DNA of 64,000 bases from Klebsiella quasivariicola. GTDB taxonomy: Bacteria; Pseudomonadota; Gammaproteobacteria; Enterobacterales; Enterobacteriaceae. Positions 26,657 through 36,138 of this stretch are shown in pieces. The stretch spans positions 4,340,001 through 4,404,000 of the forward strand of contig NZ_CP022823.1 in assembly GCF_002269255.1 (NCBI RefSeq), written 5' to 3'. How positions within the stretch are numbered: position 1 is the stretch's first letter; every line of letters begins with the position of its first letter. The notes below the pieces were generated by a model. That model was not told where the DNA came from and made no database searches. It saw nothing but the letters and a program-made list of their open reading frames with translations. The translations under genes and the position numbers were made by a program.

Positions 26657-27367
26657 TCACTCCGCGGGACGGGGTTTCACCGGGCAGGTATCGCTGATCT
26701 TAATAAATTTATCGTTATAGACCAGATAGTGGTTCCCCGGCTGGCGCAATGCCGGCTGGCGAACCACGTCGCCGGGACGCAGATACCACGCGTCGCCCTC
26801 CTCTTCGGTCGAATCGCATCCGGGTTTAATCAGCAGCTTGAACCAGGTATTGCCGGTGTTGCTCACCGTCCCGGCCACCTTATCGAAAGACCATTTAAAC
26901 TGCACATCGCGCGGGCGCACCACCAGAATGGTATCCATCACCACCACCGGCTCCATGCTGACTTCGCCGCCGGTCGGGCTGCGCCTCGTCAGGTTACGGG
27001 TGGGAATTTCGCGAAACGAGACCCGATAGTAGCGCTCTCGGTTATCCCGCGGGCCATGATAGTAAAATTTAAAATACTCGCTCTCACCGGCCTGCAGCGC
27101 CAGCTGGCGGGGGGCGAACAGCAGCTCGCCGTCCACCGGCCGGGCGCGGACTTCGCTACCGCCCGGGCGATCGATGGCGCTGACGGCGATGCGGTACAGC
27201 CGCGCGCTTTTATTGTTGTTGACCACCCGTTTGCTGGCAAAATCCGCTTCGGCTGGCAGGGAAAAGGTCAGGTTGCCGACCGAGATGGCCTGCGCCAGCG
27301 GCGCTGTCAGCAGGCAGCCTACCGTCAGCAGGGCCTTAGTTAATGTTGCGCCACGTCGCCTGGACAT
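26657..27367 (-). CDS. ecpE: Common pilus periplasmic chaperone EcpE
   Basis: A 236-residue PapD-like chaperone with signal peptide MSRRRGATLTKALLTVGCLL and mature start near AISVGNLTFSLP. FYYHGPRDNRERYYRVSFREIPTR and DTILVVRPRDVQFKWSFD are near-identical to E. coli EcpE. It is the second chaperone of the ecp operon. ATG at 27367 sits behind AGGAGA and overlaps the end of ecpD by 32 bp. Confidence 0.95.
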   Translation of the reverse strand: MSRRRGATLTKALLTVGCLLTAPLAQAISVGNLTFSLPAEADFASKRVVNNNKSARLYRIAVSAIDRPGGSEVRARPVDGELLFAPRQLALQAGESEYFKFYYHGPRDNRERYYRVSFREIPTRNLTRRSPTGGEVSMEPVVVMDTILVVRPRDVQFKWSFDKVAGTVSNTGNTWFKLLIKPGCDSTEEEGDAWYLRPGDVVRQPALRQPGNHYLVYNDKFIKISDTCPVKPRPAE

Positions 27368-28979
27368 GAATTTCTCCTGAAGCGCTGACATCGCCAAACC
27401 AGCCGTTATCGTCTACCGTCCGCAGCGAAATGGCGTTATCCATCGGAATCGAAAATTTCACCGTGGTCTTATCCATCTGCCCCACTTCGCCGGAGATATC
27501 GGTCCATGGCGTGGTCAGCCACAGCGCATCGGTCATATCCCGCCAGCTGTCATCGCACCCGGCATCGTAGGTCTGCGTCGTGCCGCTGCGGGTGATAAAA
27601 GAGAGCGTCGCCGGGAACGGCACTTTCGCCGTACCGTCATCAGAGCTGAAGAGACAGTAGGAACGCCCGCCAATCACCTGCGCCGGTCCGGTCACCTTGA
27701 TCAGCACTTCATCGGCGGCCGTTTTACCGCTGGTGGTGACGATGTAGCCGAAATCGAGCGCCGGTTCGCCGCTGCCGACATATCCCTCGCGCGACGGCGC
27801 CGAGGTATATTCGTCCGAGATAATGCTGATGCTGAAATCACGGGGCTTGATAATCAGCGTGTTGGAGGTGGAAAACTCATACCAGCCTGACTCCGGCGAG
27901 GTGGTGTTCTGAAAGCGAAAGTTGAACAGATCCTTGGTGTTGATATCGCTGATCCCGAGATTCACCATCTGCTTAAAGAAGTTGCTGGAGAAGAAAACAT
28001 AGATCGAGTCTGAGCTCTTCATCTCGTTGAAAGTGTAGTAATAAGCGGTATTGCTCACCGGCTTCCAGGAGCTGCCGTTGAGGCTGAACTGCATATCGTA
28101 CGCCCCGACGGCCGAGGCCAGCGACGAGTTGGCGATCGCCGGGAAAATATGGATCGAGGTGTTGCTTAAGCCGTTGGTCTGCAAGGTATAGTTGACCATC
28201 TTACAGCTTAATCCTGCGCGGCTGCCGATGGTCTGCGTCTGGCAGTCGGCGTTCCCTTCACCCAGGGTCGGCACGCCGTCGCTGTTGATAAACACCTCCG
28301 CCAGCGAGTGGGTATTAATCAACCGCAGGTTCGCGGCTTTGGTGTGGGTGACGTTGCGCACATACCAGTTACCGGAGGCCTGATCCTTACAGCGCGCACC
28401 GCTGCTGGCATCGTAGTTCACCGAGGTCTGACAGGCATTGATGGTCATCGTAAAGCTGCCGCCGACCGGCATCTGCTGCAAATATTGATAAAACGCGTCC
28501 GACATCATGCCGTGCATCCACTTCGCGCCGCCGCTGGTCACCGTCGCGCCATAAAACCCGCTGGCGTCGGTGGATTGCGGCAGGATCAGGCTGGTGGCCA
28601 TATCGCACCCGGCGTACCAGTTGATGCAGCGCAGGCCGGTTAAGGGGTGCGAAACCGGCGAGTTTTCCAGCCACATATCAAACTTCCAGTTGGCATTGAG
28701 CCCGGTGTTGTAGCCGTTATCGATATAGCCGAGACTCTGCTGATAAATGGTGCCGGAGCCGGTGTATTTTAAGCCGGTCCAGCGGTTAGCGCCGGTCATA
28801 CGCGGATCCAGCGCCCCGCCGGGGGTGACGAAAAAGTTGTCGTCGGAGTTGTTTTCAACAAACACAAACTCGCGCGCCGGCGCATCCGACCAGGTGGTCT
28901 TGGTCACCGCCGCCCTGAGCGCGGCTGCCGGCCAGAGCAGCGCGAGGATCGCCAGCGCCATCAGTGCATTAACTTTCAT
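27336..28979 (-). CDS. ecpD: Common pilus tip adhesin EcpD
   Basis: A 547-residue secreted tip protein; the length equals E. coli EcpD. The signal peptide MKVNALMALAILALLWPAAALRA precedes AVTKTTWSDAPAREFVFVENN. Known of the family: EcpD caps the EcpA rod, polymerises at its tip and binds epithelial cells. Paired cysteines (LRCINWYAGC) suggest disulfides. The reading frame could extend upstream to 29036, but the signal peptide fixes the start at 28979. Confidence 0.95.
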   Translation of the reverse strand: MKVNALMALAILALLWPAAALRAAVTKTTWSDAPAREFVFVENNSDDNFFVTPGGALDPRMTGANRWTGLKYTGSGTIYQQSLGYIDNGYNTGLNANWKFDMWLENSPVSHPLTGLRCINWYAGCDMATSLILPQSTDASGFYGATVTSGGAKWMHGMMSDAFYQYLQQMPVGGSFTMTINACQTSVNYDASSGARCKDQASGNWYVRNVTHTKAANLRLINTHSLAEVFINSDGVPTLGEGNADCQTQTIGSRAGLSCKMVNYTLQTNGLSNTSIHIFPAIANSSLASAVGAYDMQFSLNGSSWKPVSNTAYYYTFNEMKSSDSIYVFFSSNFFKQMVNLGISDINTKDLFNFRFQNTTSPESGWYEFSTSNTLIIKPRDFSISIISDEYTSAPSREGYVGSGEPALDFGYIVTTSGKTAADEVLIKVTGPAQVIGGRSYCLFSSDDGTAKVPFPATLSFITRSGTTQTYDAGCDDSWRDMTDALWLTTPWTDISGEVGQMDKTTVKFSIPMDNAISLRTVDDNGWFGDVSASGEIHVQATWRNIN

Positions 28980-31494
28980 TCTCTTCTCCTGTCTGCTGCG
29001 CCGCCGCCCACGACGAGAGGCCGCTGCAGACCACATCCCCTACCCAGACGGCGCCGCGCGCCTGGCTGAGCTCCAGCGCCACTTCGCAGGTTTTATTGCC
29101 GCCGTAGCTGAAATCGATAGTGGGGTATTTCTTATCCACGTCCATGACAAACTCGCCGTTTTCATCGGTCCGGGTACGGCCGATATGGTTGTTAATCCGC
29201 GCATTCGCCAGCAGCGTGCCGTCTTCTGCACGAATACGACCGGAGACGGTGACCATCTGCTTCACCTCTGGCTCAATCACCGCGACGTTGCCCGGATAAA
29301 GGGTCAGATGACTCTTACGCCCGCTGACGATGTCGTAGCTATCGAGGGAGTTTTTGCTGTTCTGCAGCTCCACCTCATAGCGGCCATAGGGAGAGAGCGG
29401 CAGGTAGTTACGCTTGCCGCTGAGCGGGAAAATCCGCCCGTTAACCCTGGCGCTAATCTGACCATCGTCCTCCAGCCCGGTGTTGAAGATCACTCCGGCG
29501 TTACCGTCGGTTCGTCCGCTGGCGGCGATGTTTTTGCCCTGCCAGCCGACGCTGCCGCTGGCGGTGAGGTTAGTGTTGACGTAGCCGTCCGCCGCGCTGT
29601 TGACGTTCAGCGTGCCGCTGGCGTAGCGGGCGTCGAACTGAGCATACGCTCCGCCGCTGAGGGTTTTGTCATCCCCGGTATCGCCGGAGATGGCCCGCGA
29701 CAGATTGGCGCCGATGGTGCGAATGGTGCCTTCATCAAACTGCTTGCGCGCTGAGAGGTTAGCCATGGTGTAGCCGTTCTGATGGGTCATCCCGGCGCTG
29801 AACCAGTTGCCCAGCGGCAGCGAGAGATCGAGGGCGATATATTTCCCGGTGTTGGCGCTGCTGTCGCCATTGTTATAGCGCTGGATCCCCGCCCGCAGGC
29901 CGAGCGATCCAAAGGCGCCGCTGTAGACCGTCTGATAGTAATCCGCGGTGTAGTAATGACTGTTGTAGCGGCGGTCATCGTTGTAGCTGACACTGAACGT
30001 CCCCAGCTTCGACCACAGCGCGTTCAGGTTGAGGGTGCCGCCGATCGCCCGGTTGTCGGCATCGCTGCGCCGCAATTGATCGCCAATGCGGGTTCTCTCC
30101 TGGTTGACCCACACTGAACTGAAGCCCCCCGGCAGCGTGGCGCTAATGCTGCCGACGCTGCTCCAGGAACTGTCGCTGGCCAGCATATTCTGCAGGTTAA
30201 CGTTGATCGACTCACCCAGCGGCAGCGTCAGGCGGGTTTCACCCACCGCCTGGTTGTCGTAGCCATAGCCCGTAGCCGCCCAGCTCAGGGTGCTGAGCGA
30301 CCCGGAGGTCGAAAGGCCCGCCAGCCAGCTCTCTTTTGCCGGCCGGGTCTTTTTTCCGCTTTCCGACCAGCGATCCATATGGAAACTGCCGCCCCATACC
30401 TGCCACGCCAGCGGCGCGCCGATGCCGCGTCCGCGGCTGAACAGCTTATTGACCCGCTGGGTGCGTTTGCTGACCACGCGCCCGTTGACGATCACCTCCA
30501 CTTCGACATCGTAAATACCGTACGGCAGGCCGCGGGTATCCACTTCATGGTTGCCCATGGCGAAGTTCTGGACGCTCAGCAACCGGCCGTCACGGGTGAG
30601 ATGCACCTCGCCCGCCGCCGGTAAAAAGGCAATCACCGGCGTGGCCGACTGGCTGTTGTCGAAGACGGTGGAGCTGGCCTGGTTTCCCCAGGAAAGGCCG
30701 TAAATCTTGCCGGCCGAAATGGCGGTCATCGGTCCCAGGGACTGCAGGTTCCAGGTGTCGAGCATCCCGCCGGCAAAACGGTGGCCGGCGAAATCGCGCT
30801 CATACATGGCCTTATATAATTCACTGTCCTGTTGGCCGCTGCCGATCCCATACAGCGAGCCGTCGAGCACCACGTGATGCTCCCGCAGCGCGGTAACGTT
30901 GTTCAGCGACAGATAGCTGGAGGTGTTGCTCCCGCCATTGCGCATCTGGTTGTTATAGACGCCGAGGTTATAGCTCAGGTTGCTGCTGAGGGTATTGACG
31001 CTGGACTGACCGATGTCTTCGCTGCGCGAGCGCAGCACGGTGCCCAGCGCCTCGCGCTTGACCACCAGCTGCAGCAGGAGCTGGCGCAGGCTAAGATCCA
31101 GCTGGGCGCTGTCGGTCAGGGGAATGGTGAGTGCCTCGCTGAACGGGGTGTTGGCCAGGCCGACCAACTGCTGACGGGTCTGTTCACTGACGCTGGCGTT
31201 ACCTTCACTGTCCTCCAGCCGGATCTGCCGGACGCGCAGCTGGCCGCCGTCCAGCCAGATAAAGGCGCTGCCGATCCGCTGATCGTCCTTGATGCCCTGG
31301 CTGCCGGCAAGATGAATATAGAGCGGGATGCTCATGCCGTCCTGCAGCGCCTGGCTGAAGGCCTGCGGAATAATCACCCCGCCAATCTGCTGCGCGCCTG
31401 GGGCAGCCGCGCTGGCGTCGGGCTGAACGAACAAAAATATCATGCCGAAGGCAAGCCGCGTTTTCAGTCCTGGGGAAATCCGTCGTAGAGGCAT
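28969..31494 (-). CDS. ecpC: Common pilus outer-membrane usher EcpC
   Basis: An 841-residue alternate-type usher that threads EcpA and EcpD through the outer membrane. The signal region is MPLRRISPGLKTRLAFGMIFLFVQPDASA. A long beta-barrel segment follows, with repeated short strands such as YNLGVYNNQMRNGG, then a C-terminal carboxypeptidase-like domain (TVSGRIRAEDGTLLANARIN). The start at 31494 matches E. coli; an ATG at 31515 would add seven residues. It overlaps ecpD by 11 bp. Confidence 0.95.
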   Translation of the reverse strand: MPLRRISPGLKTRLAFGMIFLFVQPDASAAAPGAQQIGGVIIPQAFSQALQDGMSIPLYIHLAGSQGIKDDQRIGSAFIWLDGGQLRVRQIRLEDSEGNASVSEQTRQQLVGLANTPFSEALTIPLTDSAQLDLSLRQLLLQLVVKREALGTVLRSRSEDIGQSSVNTLSSNLSYNLGVYNNQMRNGGSNTSSYLSLNNVTALREHHVVLDGSLYGIGSGQQDSELYKAMYERDFAGHRFAGGMLDTWNLQSLGPMTAISAGKIYGLSWGNQASSTVFDNSQSATPVIAFLPAAGEVHLTRDGRLLSVQNFAMGNHEVDTRGLPYGIYDVEVEVIVNGRVVSKRTQRVNKLFSRGRGIGAPLAWQVWGGSFHMDRWSESGKKTRPAKESWLAGLSTSGSLSTLSWAATGYGYDNQAVGETRLTLPLGESINVNLQNMLASDSSWSSVGSISATLPGGFSSVWVNQERTRIGDQLRRSDADNRAIGGTLNLNALWSKLGTFSVSYNDDRRYNSHYYTADYYQTVYSGAFGSLGLRAGIQRYNNGDSSANTGKYIALDLSLPLGNWFSAGMTHQNGYTMANLSARKQFDEGTIRTIGANLSRAISGDTGDDKTLSGGAYAQFDARYASGTLNVNSAADGYVNTNLTASGSVGWQGKNIAASGRTDGNAGVIFNTGLEDDGQISARVNGRIFPLSGKRNYLPLSPYGRYEVELQNSKNSLDSYDIVSGRKSHLTLYPGNVAVIEPEVKQMVTVSGRIRAEDGTLLANARINNHIGRTRTDENGEFVMDVDKKYPTIDFSYGGNKTCEVALELSQARGAVWVGDVVCSGLSSWAAAQQTGEENES

Positions 31495-31519
31495 CGTCGT
31501 TATCCATCTGCACAACTGT

Positions 31520-32188
31520 CTATTTCACGGGAACAAACTGCTCACCCTGCCAAAGCGCAACCCGTCCTTTTTTATCTGCCGTATTCACCTGCGTAAAACG
31601 GCGCGATTTACCCGGCATCAGGTAGTAATTCTCTTTACACTCCTTACCGTCGGCGGCCTTCAGGCAGGGGCCGTAGGCGAGGATCCGCAATGTCGCATTC
31701 CCGGTGTTGGTCAGAGAGCCGTTGGCGTACTGAAAGCGGTAATTCACCTGACGCGGCGCCACCACCAGAATGGTGCCGATGCGGGCGGACGCCGTGGCCA
31801 CCGCGCTGCGTTTAGCGTTATCGCGCTGGGCATCGCTGAGCGCCTGATCGAACCAGACAATGCGGTAGTAGCGCTCTTTGTCATCCGCCGGGCCTTTGTA
31901 GAAGAAGCGGATGACATCGCTGGCCTGGGCGGGTAGCAGCAGGCTGGCGGGGGTAAGCAGCACCTCATCCGGTTTGTCCATCGGGATAACCTGCCCGCCG
32001 TCCAGCGGGGAAGAGAGCCGTTCGAGATGGATATTGATCAGTCGACCGCTGTCGGTACTGTTTTTGATCGTTTTGCTGAGCGTGCTGCTGTCGCTGTTCA
32101 TAAAGGATGAGATATCGCCGACATCCAGCGCCTGTGCCGGCGACGTCCCGGCAAGCAGCAGCCCGAGGGCCAGAAAATGCTTTTTCAT
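31520..32188 (-). CDS. ecpB: Common pilus periplasmic chaperone EcpB
   Basis: A 222-residue PapD-like chaperone; signal peptide MKKHFLALGLLLAGTSPAQA, then LDVGDISSFMNSDSST. The edge-strand region FFYKGPADDKERYYRIVWFDQ parallels that of EcpE. It stabilises EcpA subunits before the usher. It lies 59 bp after ecpA, behind a strong terminator-like hairpin (32205-32232). Confidence 0.95.
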   Translation of the reverse strand: MKKHFLALGLLLAGTSPAQALDVGDISSFMNSDSSTLSKTIKNSTDSGRLINIHLERLSSPLDGGQVIPMDKPDEVLLTPASLLLPAQASDVIRFFYKGPADDKERYYRIVWFDQALSDAQRDNAKRSAVATASARIGTILVVAPRQVNYRFQYANGSLTNTGNATLRILAYGPCLKAADGKECKENYYLMPGKSRRFTQVNTADKKGRVALWQGEQFVPVK

Positions 32189-32204
32189 AACAATTCCGTC
32201 CGTG

Positions 32205-32232
32205 AAAAAAAGCAGGGGGAGAGCCCCCTGCT
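32205..32232 (-). terminator. Intercistronic terminator between ecpA and ecpB
   Basis: On the minus strand AGCAGGGGG, loop CTCT and CCCCCTGCT form a 9-bp perfect stem followed by seven T. It lies between the pilin gene and the first chaperone gene. Partial termination here would make more EcpA than assembly proteins, as commonly seen in pilus operons. Confidence 0.75.
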
Positions 32233-32247
32233 GGTACAGCAGAAGGA

Positions 32248-32835
32248 TCAGCTGGTCCAGGTGGCGTCGAACTGTACGCTGACGTCGCCGCTCCAGATCC
32301 CTTCCGGCAGGGTGCTGTAATCGGTCACGGCGGTAGAACCGTCGGTGGTGCCGCTGATGATGGAGAAGGTGAAACCATCCTGCGCGGTGGTACGGCCGCC
32401 GACGTTGTAGCCATTTGCCAGCGCGCTGAGGTTGCCACCCAGTACACCGTTGGCGGTATCGATCATCACGGTATCCGCGGCTTTTTCGACCGCTGTGCCG
32501 TTATAATCCACACCCACGCTCAGCGTGGAGCCGGAGGTGTTCAGCTGGGTTAAGGTGTTGGTGATAAGACGTGAGGTCAGCTTAAAGGCAGTCGCCGTTG
32601 CGTCACCCTCAATCGCCACGTCAAACAGACCTTTCTGCGAGTTAAAACCTTTAATGCCTTCGGCGTACTGGAACGCCAGGCTGCCGATCGGGGTCACAAC
32701 CAGCTTGCTGGTGGTGTCTTTTTTGGCGGTCGCCGACCAGGTCGCTACAGCCTGAGCCGTTACGTCAGCAGCCTGCGCCACGCCCATACCGTTAAACGCA
32801 GTTACCAGAGCTATTGCCAGAACCTTTTTTTTCAT
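32248..32835 (-). CDS. ecpA: Common pilus major pilin EcpA (MatB)
   Basis: A 195-residue pilin with signal peptide MKKKVLAIALVTAFNGMGVAQA and mature start ADVTAQAVATWSATAKKDT, as in E. coli EcpA. It forms the rod of the common pilus used in biofilm and host adherence. Its expected regulator EcpR is encoded 74 bp upstream. The pilus is widespread in both E. coli and Klebsiella. Confidence 0.95.
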   Translation of the reverse strand: MKKKVLAIALVTAFNGMGVAQAADVTAQAVATWSATAKKDTTSKLVVTPIGSLAFQYAEGIKGFNSQKGLFDVAIEGDATATAFKLTSRLITNTLTQLNTSGSTLSVGVDYNGTAVEKAADTVMIDTANGVLGGNLSALANGYNVGGRTTAQDGFTFSIISGTTDGSTAVTDYSTLPEGIWSGDVSVQFDATWTS

Positions 32836-32909
32836 CGCTTTTTCATCCTGAGTTGAATTAAGGACATGATGTCCCGGTGAACCATTTAAAAAACAGAGTT
32901 GCCTAGGTG

Positions 32910-33452
32910 TTACTGAACCAATTTATATATTTTGGAATACAGCTTGGCCTCAGCATTGCGCCGATGGGTATATACTGTCTTCACGCTACAATTTTCAATT
33001 CTGGCGATCGATTTTGGCTGCATGCCCTGGGCGGTCATGCGGATTATTTTCATTTCCCGGTCAGTAATTTTATCTTTCTTAATATCTTTACGCAGAAACC
33101 TGCCATTAATCACATAGGCCAGCTCTTTTCGAATATCACGACTCAGGCCAACATATACCACGCCACGAATATCACTATTGTAATACCAGTAATTTGCTAA
33201 GGCTTCCGACTTTCTGGCCGCAATCAATACGACCTGTTTCCCCTTTACCGCGGAGAGCCATTCGCTATCGCGCCTGATAAACTCGTTTAACGAAGCCGTA
33301 TTGAGATTGATAAACACAAAATCCTTTCTAATTTTCTCCTGCGACAGATAAATTAATTCGTCAATATCCACAATCAGTTCGGACAGACCTTTATAGAAGT
33401 AGGAGTCATGGGCAGACCAAATATACTTATCGGAACAGCATTTATATTCCAT
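32910..33452 (-). CDS. ecpR: LuxR-type regulator EcpR (MatA)
   Basis: A 180-residue positive regulator of the ecp operon. The C-terminal helix-turn-helix reads ITDREMKIIRMTAQGMQPKSIARIENCSVKTVYTHRRNAEAKL. The E. coli protein, as I recall it, carries about 16 more N-terminal residues. Similar sequence (ENDYFKDYEV) is present in frame upstream of 33452, but a stop comes before any start codon there. Either the Klebsiella protein starts at 33452 or a one-base difference has shortened it. The gene and its leader are AT-rich, which fits H-NS silencing. Confidence 0.88.
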   Translation of the reverse strand: MEYKCCSDKYIWSAHDSYFYKGLSELIVDIDELIYLSQEKIRKDFVFINLNTASLNEFIRRDSEWLSAVKGKQVVLIAARKSEALANYWYYNSDIRGVVYVGLSRDIRKELAYVINGRFLRKDIKKDKITDREMKIIRMTAQGMQPKSIARIENCSVKTVYTHRRNAEAKLYSKIYKLVQ

Positions 33453-34200
33453 ATAGATTTTAACCTCATAGTCCTTGAAGTAATCATTTTCACAACGTCA
33501 CTGCTTGCCAGGCCTACAAAGTTTACTGGCGCATTCGATTCCTTTAATAAATCGCCATTAAATAAGACATGCATTACTTATCAATATTTGATAAGCGAGA
33601 TTTAATTATTTTGTGCTTGGCGTTGAATTTAAGTTTTTTCCTATGGAGTGTCAACACGCGGACGGGCGATGGATTTCGCGTCTGGGTCAATATTTACAAA
33701 AACTGAAAATATGATATTTTTGCGATGAGGAAAAAGACATTTATTTTCATGAGGTTATTGGCAATATAGCTGTCGATTCTTATTTGTTTTTTATATTGAC
33801 CAGGATCTTCACCCTAATATCTTAGGAACATTCTTAATAGTGATTATTAAGCGGTTATTGAATAAACCAGAGAAATTAAAAAAAGAAGGATATAAAACCA
33901 AAAATACTCTATAACCAGGATGATTCACCAACACATAATAACCATGAATAGATTAACCTGCCGCACAAATAGTTATACATATGTTAATCCTGAGCGATGT
34001 TGAATGCTAAACAAAGGCAGACGCATTATCTATTCGATAAAACAGACCCGAATAACAAGATTAAGCGAAGATTGCCGACGACTTCCTGCTGCCCTGCCTC
34101 CGCGCCACCCGAAAGCATAGTCGCTTTTCAATGCTTCGCCAGCGCGCTGCGGGCTGCGGGTTGCCGCTCTGTCGCGCCTGTTCACGGTTTGTTCGCAATA
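33453..34200. other. AT-rich divergent control region of ecpR and phnC
   Basis: About 750 bp without a gene I can support. It is strongly AT-rich from 33600 to 34070, the kind of DNA bound by H-NS, and must hold the ecpR promoter. The last 130 bp return to high GC. The short frame 33997-34233 has no ribosome site and mixed composition, and I do not count it as a gene. Confidence 0.5.
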
Positions 34201-34219
34201 CCGTCATCGAATTTTCATA
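34201..34219 (+). promoter_or_regulatory. PhoB-like box upstream of phnC
   Basis: cCGTCATcgaatTTTCATa contains GTCAT and TTCAT spaced by 11 bp, the layout of a Pho box (consensus half-site CTGTCAT). A -10-like TATTAA lies at 34228-34233, at the distance seen in Pho promoters, 14 bp before the phnC start. This suggests induction by phosphate starvation. Confidence 0.5.
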
Positions 34220-34246
34220 TAAAGACCTATTAATAGTGCCCAGTTA

Positions 34247-35110
34247 ATGACGAACCTGGACACTCTTATGAACAGCTCTCTTGCCGCAGTGGCCGAAACT
34301 GATTTTCAGGCGTTCACTGATCTCAATGCCAGCCGGCAGCGGAAGGTCTTAAGCGTGCGTAACCTGACGAAAGCCTATCATGCCCAGCACAAGGTGCTGG
34401 ACGGCATCAGCTTTGACCTGCACGCCGGCGAAATGGTTGGGGTCATTGGCCGCTCCGGCGCCGGTAAATCGACGCTCCTGCATGTCCTCAACGGCACCCA
34501 TAGCGCCAGCGGCGGCGAAATTCTTAGCTATCCGGAAGTCGGTATGCCACACGATGTCTCAAAGCTGAAAGGCCGCTCACTCAACGCCTGGCGCAGTCAG
34601 TGCGGGATGATCTTTCAGGACTTCTGCCTGGTACCGCGCCTCGACGTGCTCACCAACGTCCTGCTTGGCCGCCTCAGCCAGACTTCAACCCTGAAGTCGC
34701 TGTTTAAAATTTTCCCCGCCGCCGACCGGGCGCGCGCCATTGCGCTGCTCGAATGGATGAACATGCTGCCGCACGCGCTGCAGCGGGCGGAGAATCTCTC
34801 CGGGGGACAGATGCAGCGGGTGGCAATCTGCCGGGCGCTGATGCAAAACCCCGGCATTTTGCTGGCCGACGAACCTGTCGCCTCGCTGGATCCGAAGAAC
34901 ACCCAGCGCATCATGGATGTGCTGCGCGAGATCAGCGAGCAGGGCATCAGCGTGATGGTGAACCTGCATTCGGTAGAGCTGGTGAAGGCCTACTGCACCC
35001 GGGTTATCGGCGTCGCCAGCGGCCAGCTTATTTTTGACGATCACCCCTCCCGGCTGACGCAGGATGTGCTGCAGCAGCTGTACGGCGATGAAGTTAGCCA
35101 ATTGCATTAA
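34247..35110 (+). CDS. phnC: Phosphonate-type ABC transporter ATPase PhnC
   Basis: A 287-residue ATPase. Walker A GRSGAGKSTLLHVLNG, GMIFQDFCLVPRLDVLTNVLLGRL, signature LSGGQMQRVAICRALM and Walker B ILLADEPVASLDPKN are diagnostic of PhnC. It opens a four-gene transporter operon (phnC-phnD-phnE-phnE). An in-frame ATG at 34268 is an alternative start; the first 35 residues are not conserved in E. coli PhnC. No C-P lyase genes follow, so imported compounds must be processed elsewhere. Confidence 0.85.
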   Translation: MTNLDTLMNSSLAAVAETDFQAFTDLNASRQRKVLSVRNLTKAYHAQHKVLDGISFDLHAGEMVGVIGRSGAGKSTLLHVLNGTHSASGGEILSYPEVGMPHDVSKLKGRSLNAWRSQCGMIFQDFCLVPRLDVLTNVLLGRLSQTSTLKSLFKIFPAADRARAIALLEWMNMLPHALQRAENLSGGQMQRVAICRALMQNPGILLADEPVASLDPKNTQRIMDVLREISEQGISVMVNLHSVELVKAYCTRVIGVASGQLIFDDHPSRLTQDVLQQLYGDEVSQLH

Positions 35111-35132
35111 TTTCACTCACACGGGCAACATA

Positions 35133-36071
35133 ATGAAAAAATATATGACTGGCGCAGTTCGTTTATCCGCAGTGGTCGCGGGCATGATGATGGCATGGCA
35201 GGCGGCGGCAGCGCAGCCGAAAGAGCTGAATCTGGGCATTCTCGGCGGGCAGAACGCCACCCAGCAAATCGGTGATAACCAGTGTGTGAAGACCTTCCTC
35301 GATAAAGAGCTGAACGTGGATACCAAACTGCGTAACTCTTCCGACTATTCCGGGGTGATCCAGGGTCTGCTGGGGGGCAAAGTCGACGTGGTGCTGAGCA
35401 TGTCCCCCTCCTCTTACGCTTCGGTTTATATCAATAACCCGAAAGCGGTGGATATCGTCGGCATCGCCGTGGACGATAAAGATCAGTCTCGCGGCTATCA
35501 CTCCGTGGTGATCGTCAAAGCCGACTCCCCGTACAAAACGCTGGACGATTTAAAAGGTAAAGCGTTCGGCTTCGCCGATCCGGATTCCACTTCCGGGTAT
35601 CTGATCCCTAACCATGCGTTTAAAGAAAAATTTGGCGGAAACGCCGACAACAAATACAACAATACCTTCTCCAGCGTCACCTTCTCCGGCGGCCACGAGC
35701 AGGACATCCTCGGCGTGCTGAACGGCCAGTTCGCGGGCGCGGTGACCTGGGCCTCGATGGTCGGCGATTACAACACCGGCTACACCACCGGCGCGTTCAA
35801 CCGTCTGATTCGCATGGATCATCCGGATCTGATGAAGCAGATCCGCATTATCTGGCAATCACCGCTGATCCCGAACGGCCCGATCCTGGTAAGCAATGCG
35901 CTGCCGGCGGACTTTAAGGCGAAGGTCGTGGCGGCAGTGAAAAAACTGGACACCGAGGATCACGCCTGCTTTATCAAAGCGATGGGCGGTACCCAGCACA
36001 TCGGTCCGGGCAGCGTGGCTGACTTCCAGCAGATTATCGACATGAAACGCGAGCTGGTGAGCGCACGTTAA
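35133..36071 (+). CDS. phnD: Phosphonate-type ABC transporter binding protein PhnD
   Basis: A 312-residue periplasmic binding protein with signal peptide MKKYMTGAVRLSAVVAGMMMAWQAAAA. LNLGILGGQNATQQ at the mature start replaces the usual LNFGIISTE, and the middle has SSYASVYINNPKAVDIVG, FGFADPDSTSGYLIPNHAF and VTFSGGHEQDILGVLNGQFAGAVTW, all family-typical. It follows phnC by 22 bp. The ligand is probably a phosphonate or phosphate ester; that is inference. Confidence 0.85.
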   Translation: MKKYMTGAVRLSAVVAGMMMAWQAAAAQPKELNLGILGGQNATQQIGDNQCVKTFLDKELNVDTKLRNSSDYSGVIQGLLGGKVDVVLSMSPSSYASVYINNPKAVDIVGIAVDDKDQSRGYHSVVIVKADSPYKTLDDLKGKAFGFADPDSTSGYLIPNHAFKEKFGGNADNKYNNTFSSVTFSGGHEQDILGVLNGQFAGAVTWASMVGDYNTGYTTGAFNRLIRMDHPDLMKQIRIIWQSPLIPNGPILVSNALPADFKAKVVAAVKKLDTEDHACFIKAMGGTQHIGPGSVADFQQIIDMKRELVSAR

Positions 36072-36138
36072 TCCTGCCTCAACGCCGCCTGCTTGCCCCC
36101 AGGGTGAGCGGCGGCGCTACGTTGAAGATCCCCGACGC

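Noticed and set aside
33997..34233. 78-codon plus-strand frame before phnC
   Set aside because: No ribosome site, abrupt change from AT-rich to GC-rich within the frame, no family resemblance; it overlaps the Pho-like box.
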